A stretch of 64,000 bases of DNA from Mesostigma viride (Eukaryota; Streptophyta; Mesostigmatophyceae; Mesostigmatales; Mesostigmataceae): positions 320,887 through 384,886 of the forward strand of contig RPFO01000090.1 of the NCBI GenBank assembly GCA_009746045.1, in the 5' to 3' direction. Numbering within the stretch: the stretch's first letter is position 1; each line of letters starts with the position of its first letter. Below, one piece after another: positions 26,299 through 38,200 of this stretch. Both the position numbers and the translations under genes were made by a program. Under the pieces are notes generated by a model. It worked only from the letters and a program-made list of their open reading frames with translations. It made no database searches and had not been told where the DNA came from.

Positions 26299-29200
26299 AC
26301 CGCCGCCGCCGCTCCGCCGCCGCCGCCACCCGCAGGCGCGCCATTGAGCAGTTGCGTGCAGCCTCCCTTCGCCCCCACGGCTACCCACCGGACCTGGGGT
26401 GGGGACCTCCGAATTCCTGTCCGGCCGTTGTACCCCCGCAACCAGGGACAGTACCAAAGGATACCTATTGTAGCCCAGGAGCGTACAGTGACCCCGCCGT
26501 GTTGCATGGGTGCTCGAATACCAGCCACTCACAGCGCAGTCCATCCGAGTACAGGGACTTGAATAGCGGCGACTTTGCGCGTGGCTTGCCGGTGGGGCCA
26601 GCCGCGGGTTCAGCGTCCACGAAGCCCCCCAACGGCCCATCCTGCCGACGAGCATTTGGCGACGACTCCCACGATTATTTCCGAGGAGACGGCGAGCCTG
26701 GGATGAGGTTGGCTTTGTGTGCTGCCGACCGGCACAGCCACAGTGCGTGCCAGAGCGCATGCCACGGCGCATGCCCCGCGCAGACTTCTGAGAACCGGCA
26801 CTGCGCATGCAACCAACCCGCGCCTGGCTACTGGCATTCGACACAGGTGCATCCAACACAGCCGTATGCACCTGATCACGCACGTCGGTATAGTGATCAA
26901 GTGCATTTATTTAGCGACCAACCCTACGGCTGCCATAGTGACCGTCATGGAGATATCCGTTGGAATGGTGGTGATGGTCCAAGGGAAGCGGGATCCTGCG
27001 CGCGTCTACCGTGCAGCGCTGCTTCTGCTCAGAGCTGCACGGCTCGCCCCGCCCCTTGGGTCAGTGCTCAGAGCTATGCTGAGGCCGACTGGAGCCCACC
27101 TTGCAACCCTGCCTGTCCTCCCTCTCTCGGGGGGCCTTGCGCAGATGCGGTTGCTCACAATTCAGGTCACACGGAGGTGGACGTGGGCCGCCGCGTCCTG
27201 TTTCACCCGGGGCAAGAGGCATGCACCAATGGCGGTGTCGACGACCAAGGAGCGGGACGGCTCAACCTGGGGCGCCGGCGCGGGTATCCTGGCATCTGTG
27301 GCGATAGAAATGATGTAAATGGCGCTGGTGCCGAGCATGCGGCCCGCCACCAGGGGGTGGATGGTTCTGTAACGTTCGGTTTGGTGATGGATGCTTCTGC
27401 GGCAATGGCCGGGGAGCTACCTCGACCATCCGATCCTCCTGTCATCGCGATGGATGCACACGGCACGGTGGCCCTAAAGGCAGCAGCAGAAACAGGGAAG
27501 CCATCAGAAACAGCGTTGTCGTCATCAATGTCATCACTTCTATCACCATTGGCGTCGCCACCGGCGTCATCCCTGGTGCCGTTGTCGATGTCATCGTCGT
27601 CGTCGCTGAGCCTCCGGTTCGTCCCGCTGCAACCCGACGCGGAACGCTTTGCGCGGGGATTGGAGCAGAGCGCGGCGGCGCTTGCATCTGTCACTCTGCA
27701 GGACAACCGGTGGGTGTGGGTGTGGGTGTGTGGCAGTAGATGGCGCAAGCTATAAATGCGCTGCAGGGAACCGGTGTGGGTGTGGGCTATAGTTGCAGGT
27801 TCATAATTGTAAACAACGCATTCTAAACATGAACTGCAGAAATATTTGTACTATGGGCATCCACATGACAACCGTTGGGTGGGGATTGTGCCTTGCGTGA
27901 CAAGAAGTGGCGCCTACCGTTGCTAGTTCAAGTAGCTATTTCAAGTTTGGCTAGTTCAAGGCTAAGTCACAGCATGCACAATGAGGTAGGGGATGCATGA
28001 CAACCGGCAAGTGTGAGTCAGGCGTGAGCGATCCGCATGTGGCTGTCGCACGCACGCAGGTATCGGTCGGCAGACCCCGGGGCCTGGCCTGGCTAGCTAG
28101 TCGAAGAACTGGAAGTTGCGCTGTCCCAACTACAGCCACGTGGGGTCGCTTAAGCAGGGTGTCTCCGTTCCGACTATGGCACCCACTCGCCCACGTCTCA
28201 TGCCGGCTCGATGTTACCCCGCCTTGGGCTCCCACGCACCTTGAGCCTTGGCCACATTTTATTGGATTCCAACCACCCAACATACCATGGCCCACCATTA
28301 CCCCACCATGGCCGCCCTTATCACCTTGCCCTGCCATGCCCCACCATCCCATGCCATGCCCACCCATGCCCCGCCATGCCCCGCCATGCCCCACCATGCC
28401 CGACCATGCGTCCCGATGCGCCACGATGCGTCGGCCAGCCTCCTGGCCATCTCACCTGGCCCCCCATCGCGTAACCCTTCATTGCGTTGCCACCTGCCTC
28501 GCATACAGTACGCGTCTCCCCACTCTTGCCCCTCATACAGTATGCCTCTCCCCACTCTCGCCTCGCATACAGTATGCCTCTCCCCACTCTTGCCCCTCAT
28601 ACAGTATGCCTCTTCCCACTCTCGCCTCGCATACAATATGCCGCCTCCCACTCTCGCCTCGCATACAGTATGCCTCTCCCCACTCTCGCCTCGCATACAA
28701 TTTGCCTCCTCCTACTCTTGCCCCTCATAAAATATGCCTCTTCCCACTCTCGCCTGGCATACAATATGGCTTCGCAAGCCAACCAACTAGTATTCTTTGT
28801 CCTTAAATCCTCCCCCCTCCCCACCCCACGCAGGGATTGCCCTGGTCTTATCCAGCATGCGCCAGCTGGCCCGTGCACTTACCCTGTGTCGATCTGGTCT
28901 GGCTGTGCACCCAAGCCCCATTCCATCGTGCCCCATGCACTTGTTCACTCTCTTTCTCCTGGTCGACTCATGCCCCATGCAACCACGCACCATTCACTTA
29001 TTACCTCTCGTTTGTTGTCTACCCACGCTCCCTCGTTGTGTCGCCGTGCGTCTCCTTCGCTTACCCTTGTGTTGCTCGCACCCTTACGTGGACAACGACG
29101 TGCCATGGTCTCATGGCGCAGCATCTCTCCGGAGCAGTGCGCAAAGCTCATCAAGGTGTGTGGGGCGCACGTGCGCATGGTCAGGGGACAGGAGAGGCAT

Positions 29201-32200
29201 GGAAGATGCCCTTTCCACTTCCGCGATCGGATGGTGCCACGATCCTCTTAGTTCCTTGCATTTTTGTTGTGTGTGTGTGTGTAGTTTTCGCTTGTTTGTG
29301 AGCCCGCTTGCTATCTGGTGAGTCGCTCCTTGCCGAGTAGTGCCTTCTTTAGCCTGGTCGTACTTTCCGCTAGCTTAGTTTTCTCATTTAATCAACATCT
29401 TTCTGATTGCCCGTGGGTGGTACTTGTGTGGTTGCCTACTGCGTTGCCTAACCTGTAGACCACTTGTTATCGGGAAACGCTGCCGTTGCAGCTCAACTTC
29501 ACCGTTGGCGTTCTTTCTCGATCCCGTCGCGGTCACTGTTCGCACCGGTTTGCATAATTTTAATAGTTAATTTTAAACGGTGCATGGTTCGAATGGGGCT
29601 GTGCGGCCTTGAACTAGACGTGGCCTGTTCCCTGCGCATGCCCCCCCCCCCCCCCCCCCCCCCCCCCTTCTCTCCCGTTAGGGCCTCAGTTCACATTGTT
29701 ACAGGTGAACACATGTCATGTCTGTCGGCCATACCTGCTTGGTGGTTTCCGGCTATTTGAATCCGCTAGAGCTCACCTGGACAAGTGCTTTACCTGCCTG
29801 CACGAGCGCACTACTTTGCTGCATGAGCGCGCTACCTGCTTTCTGTGCAACTTGCCTTGACCACGGTGGACCCTTGGACATCCCCCCGGTGCCCCCATGA
29901 TCGCAGGCGCTGTCACGACACCCCCACGGGCCCACCCTTCGGTCGCTATCGCTGCTTGACAACCACGTGGGCGACGTGGGGGCGACCATGCTGGCGAGGG
30001 TGAGCGGATCGATGCTGTCTTTGTGGTTCGGTGCTTGATACATGCGATTGGAGCATTGTTGTATGTGATGGGCGCATTGTTGCAAATGATGGGCGCGTTG
30101 TTGCATGTGATGGGCGCATTGTTGCATGTGATGGGCGCATTGTTGCATGTGATGGGCGCATTGTTGCATGTGATGGGTGCGTTGTTGCATGTGACGGGCG
30201 CGTTGTTGCATGTGATGGGCGCATTGTTGCATGTGACGGGCGCGTTGTTGCATGTGATGGGCACATTGTTGCACGTGATGGGCGCGACGAGCCCTTTGTG
30301 ACGGTCAGTTGCTTGATGCGGTCTTGATGCATTGATGCGCAATGCTTGTGACAGACTTTGCAGTGCTTTCGTCTACTGCTGTATTTCTGCAGCCCGTGTG
30401 TCCTGGTTTGTTACCTGCCTGACCGATCCTCCATGGACCTTGACCGCAATGCTGCTGGTGGGGAGGGCCGCCAATCGTGATGCTCTGCCGCTGGTGTCCA
30501 TGCGCGGAGCACCCACCGTGGGGTTGCCTCTCTACCCACCGTACTGCCATCACGCGCGTCCGTATGGTGACCAACCCTACGGCTGCCGTCGTGGGGCTGT
30601 CGGTCTCGCAGATTCTACACGAGCTGCCCAGCCTGACGGAGCTGCACTTGGTTCGCTGCCTGATCGGGTGAGCCGTCAAGTTGCTGCTAGCTTGCTATGA
30701 TACGGATAGACTGTGGATGTCGTCAGGGGCACACGAGGCGGTCCCTGTCTTCCACAGTATGCCGTCATGCCAGTACAGTCAAGTACTCGCATCCACTCGC
30801 AGGAGACCCCCATAGTGACGTGCTAGAGGTCCTGTGTTCGAATCCTGGTATCGTACCAAAAAGGACTGAGTGTCCTTGCGCCCCGATGGCATGGCCTGGT
30901 TGGGCAGCAGTTTTTTGTCTCCGAATGGCTGGCGGTTTCGCTCCTGTCGTCTCAATACCGGGCCATCCCTGGGGTGGCCATCTGTCGGGAAATGCCGTGT
31001 AAAGGTGCACTGGGTCATAGATGTCGTCGAAAGCGATGCTCTGTGCGGTGCAATTTGCTGTCATTTAAGCTTCGTTGTGCTCCCTTTTGTTTTCTCATGC
31101 ATTACTTTGCTGGTTTTTTGGTTCCTTGGCTCCATCCGCGAGCAACAAGGCGTGTCGTTTTGTCGCCTTTATAACCGTTCACTTGGTGTCAGATTACTTG
31201 TTGTATCGCACCCACAGTTGGGCCTGCCCCATGATGCAGAGAGAGTCCTCTGAGGCCTGCCAGCTCGCAGCCTTGTGAGAAGCTAGGGCACCCTCCCAGC
31301 TCGTTGTGTCTAGGGGTGAATTGGTGAGCTATGCTCACTTCATCTGTGACTAACCTGGTGTGCTGAGAATGCAAGGCTGTATTGCACACACAAACAAAAA
31401 TGTTTTTGTGCTGGCGCCCATACCCATGCCACCCAGGTAGTGGTTGGCTGGGTGGTTGCCATCAAAGGTGGACTTCATTCAAGCAGGTTGTTTCTTTTGC
31501 CTCAAGGCAAGGTGGCTCCTTTATATTTTATTGGTGCCCACATGGCGCAGTCTACGTTATTTTAATTATTTAAGCAATTGTTGCCTCTGGCTCGTCCTTT
31601 GTGTTTAAATTCTCCTCCATAACAGCTTGCCCCGCGAACCAGCTGCAAGAATCCACGTTATTGCTTGCAACCTTTTCTTACGTAATTGTACCATACATGC
31701 CTCACACGTGCTCGGTCAACTCGCTGCGAGGGTTGCGGCGGCTGGCACGGCTGGCGGGGTTAATTTACCTGCTTCTTCGAATCCATCCAATGTCAGGCGT
31801 GTGTTAGCTCTCAAGTTTGAAAATTGTTGTCTTTGAGCTTTACCAACGCACCAGCGTTGGCTGCAGCTAGCTGATATGGCATCTCCACGTAAAGCTTGAA
31901 ATGGGTTGATTCTGTGACCTCATGTCTGCCGCCCGCCACCGCCACGTCGTGTGCCAAATACTCTGGTGCATGGTTCATCGCCCTGGACTTGGTTTCGTGT
32001 GCAATGCAGGCCCCAGGGAGTGTCTACTTTGGCCCCGGCCCTACCTGGATGCCCCTTGCTTAAGGTGAGGTTTCCAGATGCATCACATCCCCTTGTCATT
32101 ATCGACCCTCCAGCTTTATTCCTCTTATCTAATAAACCCTAAACCCTAAACCCTTGTCATTATCGACCCTCCATCTTTATTCCTCTTATCTAATAAACCC

Positions 32201-35200
32201 TAAACCCTAAACCCTTGTCATTATCGACCCTCCATCTTTATTCCTCTTATCTAGTAAACCCTAAACCCTAAACCCTTGTCATTATCGACCCTCCATCTTT
32301 ATTCCTCTTATCTAGTAAACCCTAAACCCTAAACCCTTGTCATTATCGACCCTCCATCTTTATTCCTCTTATCTAGTAAACCCTAAACCCTAAACCCTTG
32401 TCATTATCGACCCTCCATCTTTATTCCTCTTATCTAGTAAACCCTAAACCCTAAACCCTTGTCATTATCGACCCTCCATCTTTATTCCTCTTATCTAATA
32501 AACCCTAAACCCTAAACCCTTGTCATTATCGACCCTCCAGCTTTATTCCTCTTATCTAGTAAACCCTAAACCATAAACCCTTGTCATTATCGACCCTCCA
32601 TCTTTATTCCTCTTATCTAATAAACCCTAAACCCTAAACCCTTGTCTTTATCGACCCTCCAGCTTTATTCCTCTTATCTAGTAAACCCTAAACCCTAAAC
32701 CCTAAACAGTTAGTTCTATCTCTTTCCACCTTTATGGTACTATCCCTGCATGCACCATCTGATTGCTCATTGTATTGGGTGGGCCTAAGAAACGACTGCG
32801 TACTACAGTCCTGCCCTGCATGTACAAGACAACCCTGGCACAGCTGCCACCAACTGTGTGTTTTCTTAGAATGTGCACAACTGAGCATGGGAGCGCACAG
32901 CCCACAACGTTCTTCCGCGCTATTCCAGTAATTGTGCGGGAGGAAGTGACTCTGCGCTAGTTATCTGCCTACTAGTACCGATGGCCGATTACACTAGTTA
33001 CTAGTAGGTTGCGTGCGCTTGTTAGGGACCGTCCCTTGTCCTCCAGCGGCTGCCGCCTCATCTGGCTGCTCCCTCAATGTGTGACGAGATGATAACCCAG
33101 TAATGGATTTCTCAAATCATGTGTGGTTACCTGAAGCGATTGATCACTCGGTGCATGCATGATTACTGGACTAAGTGATTGATTTCTCAGCGCATGGGTG
33201 GTTACTTGACTATGGGATTGATCACTCAGTGCATGTGTGTTGAAATGTTCAAATGCTTGACCACCCCATGTATGTGTGGTCACTTCATTGAAGGCTTGAT
33301 TCCCCGCACATCGCCCTTGGCCATTGGTTCCTCTTGCCCGCGTGCCGTCATGCTACGCTGCCAGAGCCTGTCTCTCGAAGGCAACGTGTTGGGGACGGAA
33401 GGAAGCAGAGACCTGGGTGCATGCCTCGCACGATGCAGCTCGCTGGAGGATCTGCATCTGGCAGGTACGCGTTTCACATGCCTGACCAAAAGCCTTTCCC
33501 GTGGAGCTGTGCCTACGGCCTTTCACCTTCCATTCAAAACGCGTTTCCCGTAGAGCTGTGCCTAAAGCCTTTCACGTGCCATGTACCAAAAGCATTTCAC
33601 ATGGAGCTGAGCCTGTCATGTTGAGCTCCCCCTCTTATCTCGAGCACTGTGGCTCTTTTCAACATCTTTTGTTTACAAAGAAGGTATACCGATGAAGTCC
33701 GCCGCTCTTGGGGGCCCGTATGCTTCTGCGCCTGTTGACCTTGCAACGTGCACCCTATCAGGGCGTCAGATGTGCGCCCATGCTCTCTGTACCCTGTGCA
33801 CCGCTAGGGCGCTTTCGTTTATAGCGGTTGAGATGCGTGGCCACGGGCTCCGTGCATGGAATGGTCACCTATGCATGTTGTAGGACGCAGCACTGGGTGA
33901 GATATTACCCGGAGATGTACCACCTGGATTTTTTTCTGAAACCTGTCACCTTAGCTACGCAGTTATCTCAAACCCGGCTCGGCCTGATCGCCTGATGTAA
34001 TGGTTGGCTCTTACGTGCTGTCCTAAGACAGGCATACGCATGTTCTGGCAAGCATGTCATGATAGGAATGTGCCGAGACGAGCAGAAACGTTGACTAATG
34101 AAATTACGTACTCTTTATCAGAAACGTTGACTATTGAAATTGCGTACTCTTATCAGAAACGTTGACTATTGAAATTGCGTACTCTTATCAGAAACGTTGA
34201 CTATTGAAATTGCGTACTCTTATCAGAAACGTCGACTATTGAAATTGCGTACTCTTTCAGAAACGTTTACTAATGAAATTGCGTGCTCTTATCTGCTGTC
34301 CTGAGATGAGCGCGAGCATGCTTGGATCCACCGCTCAATCAAGGGCTCAAGGAAGACATGGCGCTAGCTAATTCCTGGAGTGAATTAGGGTCCAGGTTAG
34401 GGTTTCCTGCCCGATGGTGCCGCAAGCCATTCGAAGTGATGCTGGTATTTGAGGGATTTGCTAAGCCTTGTACTTACTTTTCTTTTATTCAAAGGCCAAC
34501 ACTTCAGAAGCCTCCTTAGTTGATACCTGGACAGCAATGTCGATGTATCACCAGGTCAAGTCTGATTATCGGTGGCCAGGCCCCAGATCGTCCTAAATTA
34601 TTACACTTGAGGGGTAATTGCTTTTCAGGGAACAGTGCAAGAAGCGTGTTTCAGGCAACGGCTGCGCCCAGTTGGAATACAATTCAAGTTCTTTGGGGTT
34701 GCCTTATGAATACAAATCTAGATTCTCAGGAAGACATTTTCTTCTCATGAACGGATGAACCTCGAGCAATTTCCTTGATGACCAGTTTTGCCCCCCAACG
34801 ATGGGTCTGGGAACAAAGGTTACCTAGCCCTATGGGATCTGCAGCATCAAAAGAATGAAGCCTGGCTTTGTCTTTCAACGGAAGCAGTTGACCTACCGCT
34901 CCCTGTTGACATGTCTGGGGTACATGTCTGGGGTAGACTTTTAAGTTTGAGCCACGAGTGTGATTGTCAGCTGGTCAACTCAACCATTGATGACCAGGGA
35001 AACCGGCTGGTGGTGGTGATGTCTATGCTGGCTCGCGTGGCAGCCGGCCAGGAGTGCAAGAACGTGCATGGGCTGACTGATGCACTACTATAGCCGACCG
35101 CATTGCAAGACACAGGTGACGCCATGCATGCACCCCAGGGTGCATGACTGGGAAGCCTCGGTGCCTCATGCCTTGGCTTGCAGGATGTTTCTTGTTAGTG

Positions 35201-38200
35201 CCGATGGCAACAGCATGCAAGGCATCAATGTCCAGCTGTACCTGTGACGTATCGCGTAGGGGGCCGTCAGTACTGCTCCTGCCCTCAGTATGGGAGGGAG
35301 CCCCTCCCCTGTCAGGAATTACGTAGATAATCAAGGCTCGGTTCAGCAACATCGATCTGATGGGTCTTTCAGCACTTTGTCTTATCCTGGTCTTATCCTG
35401 GCCTTGGTCACCGGCAGATTTTCTGGGCCGTGCCCTAACATGTACATGCGGTTGCCCCCCACATCGGTGCCCGGAGGCATGGTGCCCTCTGATAGGTTTG
35501 TTTGCTCCCTTACCCATGGCACCATGGCTACGCTCACATGCCGACTGCATCACATAAATCTCCGTGTACCTTTTTCTAGTACTCATCAATAGTTGTGCGC
35601 ATGTCGATGCCCTGCAGGCACGTCCCTGGGCACCAAGGGGGTCGCGGGCCTCGCCCCATACCTGCCATCCGCCCCCCTGCTCGCTAAGCTGGACCTCAGA
35701 AACGTCTACCGTGCAAGCGTGGGCGTTGATGATGCCAGTGGCGCGCTCATCTGGGCGCTCCGGGACTGTGCCGCCCTCTCGGTGTGTAACTCACCCGCCC
35801 TCATGGGTATAGTGTTTGGAACAGCCGCTCGAATCCTAACAGGACAGCCACATGGCGTACGCGCGCCCTCACGGGGCACAGTGGTCAGAATCCTATGCTG
35901 GAGTCCTTACCTCTGATCAATGCTCCATCAGTAGCTGCAAGGCTGATTGTTTGCCTTACCATTGTGTGCGGTTTTTTGTTGTTAAGGAGCAGGCATCATT
36001 ATCCATCATGATAGCGCTATTTCAAATCCTTATTGCTACTTTTTGAAAAAGTAGCGCTGAGTATTAGAATTAGCGCTATCATCATTGTTGGTGAGGGAAA
36101 CACTAGGGCCTTCTACCACATGTCACTTCAAATATCCTAGAAGCGGCTACTAGAAAACTGGAAGCCAGCACTTATGGGTTGCCGGGCGAAGCCACAAAAT
36201 TGGCCTTGCTCGGACGGTTTTGTGCCCATCCATGTTGTTGTGCTCCCCACCCGCGTTGTTGTGCTGCCCACCCACGTCGTTGTGCTGCCCAGCCACGTTG
36301 TTGTGCTGCCCACCCATGGCATAGCTTCCCAGTTCCCCATGCCCTAGCCCACCCAGCTTGCGACCCAGCGGCGTCTGCATCCCAACACATGCCGCTGCAT
36401 GCCCCATGCGCGTGCCCCCCCACCCAAGCACTAAGGGGTGGCCCTCGAGAAGCCTAGCCCCCTCCCCCTTCCCCTTCCCAGCCCCCTTTCCCCCCTGGCC
36501 TTTCCCGTCCATTCACCCCCACCATGGATCTCCCAACCCAACCCACGGTTGAATATCTCTCAAAATGTACCGCCACCGCCCCACCCCCATCGCACCACTT
36601 GTTCCCGCTCCTTCCCCTCCTTTCCTTACATTTCCATTTATGTCTCCACTCCCATGTCCCCAGTCCTTGGACCTCTCCCAGAACGGCTTCTGCGATGAGG
36701 CGTGCGCGCAGATCATCGGGGCGCTGGCAGCCAAGAGCCGGCGGTGCGGTGCCAATCACACCGCGCGCGCGGACGAAGACGAGACCTTCACGACCGATGG
36801 AGAAGGCAGCGGCGTTAGCGACAGGGAGGAGGGCGGTGGCAGTTGCAGAGAATCTTTGAGGGGTGGTTGCAGAGAGACGCTGGTGGAGGTTGGCAGCCGA
36901 AACATGCATAGCAATGGCAGCGAGATTCTGGGGGATTTGGGCAGCAGAAATAATCAGGGCGAGGAGCGCGGGCCCCAAGTAGGGTCTCGCCCCGAGGGGG
37001 AACGATGCTTGCCAGGGCGAGGTGGTCATGACGCCCATGCACTGCCCAGCAACGAAACAGCAGCGGGGGTGCCCCTTCCAGGGGCGAGTCGCTCTGTACC
37101 TCCTTCGTCTGGGCAACGCCCCGCCGTGCCTCTGTGTCCTCTACCTTCATCCGGGCCTCCGTCATGTGGGCCTCTTCCTTCATCCGGGCCTCCATCTGGT
37201 GTGCCTTCATCCGGTCCTGCCTCTTCTCTTCCTTGTCTGCCGGGATCGGAACGGGGTTCCTCCCCTTTGTATTCGCGAGTTGTGCCTGGGCGTCCCTGGC
37301 ACCCCCTGCGTGTGCTGGCGATGGGGGGAAACGAGCTGGGCAGCCTGTCGGCCCGCACGTTGGGGGCGGCGCTGGCCTGCGGAGCCAGCAGCGTTGGTGG
37401 GGGAAAGGGGAAGGGAGCCTCAATGAGGCGCCGAGGGGAGAACTTGCCCCCGAAGCCTGATGCGACCACTCCATTAACAAGGACAATGACCGTGGTGGAC
37501 AATGGCAGCTCGCTCGTGCCCGGTGATGCTGCCGGCTGTACCCACATGGGCAACGATGCGACTGCGCCATCGGCGACGGGTGCCGGCAGTTGCAATGTCT
37601 CCAAACCCAATGCTGTGGTGCATGGCGGCTCATGCGCTTCGGTTGATTCATCCACCCAGGCAGTGGTGGAGATGCCCCAGGATGGGACGGAGGGGACTGC
37701 ACTGCCCCAGCATGGTGGTGGTGGCGGTGACGGCAGTGATGGTGGCGGCGGTGACGGCAGTGATGGTGGCGGCGGTGGCGGCGATGGTAGCGAGAGCAGC
37801 TGCCTGCCCTTGGCCTCACTGCACATACCTGGGTGCAACCTGCAGCAATGGGGTGAGTGCTTGCGAACGCATGGGTCGGGAAAGGGAGGGAAAAGGAAGG
37901 GGGAAATGCCTGTGGGGATAGACCAGGCAGTGGTTGATGCATCACAGCATAGATATTGTTAATTAAAGGCTGTTGTTTGCAAGGGTGAAAGCTAGGCAGC
38001 ATCAGGAGATGAGGTTGATGCTTGCTGCCCTGTCGTTATGGTTGACCGATGCTCGTGCTGGGGATCACTGTCTTACTTTGGAAAGCCCTGTTAACATCCA
38101 CATTCTGCAGTCTTGTGGTCAAACGTTAGTGTGGCGTGACTCCTTTGAGTAAAGAAACTAAGGCTATATCTGAAGTGGGGACCAGGGACCATTTCCAGGG

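Noticed and set aside
28834-28885. Possible SAM-LRR exon reading IALVLSSMRQLARAL
   Set aside because: The required phase does not match exon 3 (27709), whereas the exon at 29122-29155 joins in frame and gives a better LRR.
31698-31770. Possible SAM-LRR exon reading QLAARVAAAG
   Set aside because: No good splice sites in the right phase; the exon at 32010-32064 fits exactly between exons 6 and 8.
32093-32707. Chromosome end or true telomere
   Set aside because: The CCCTAAA units are interrupted every 61 bp by unique sequence and the gene continues on both sides.
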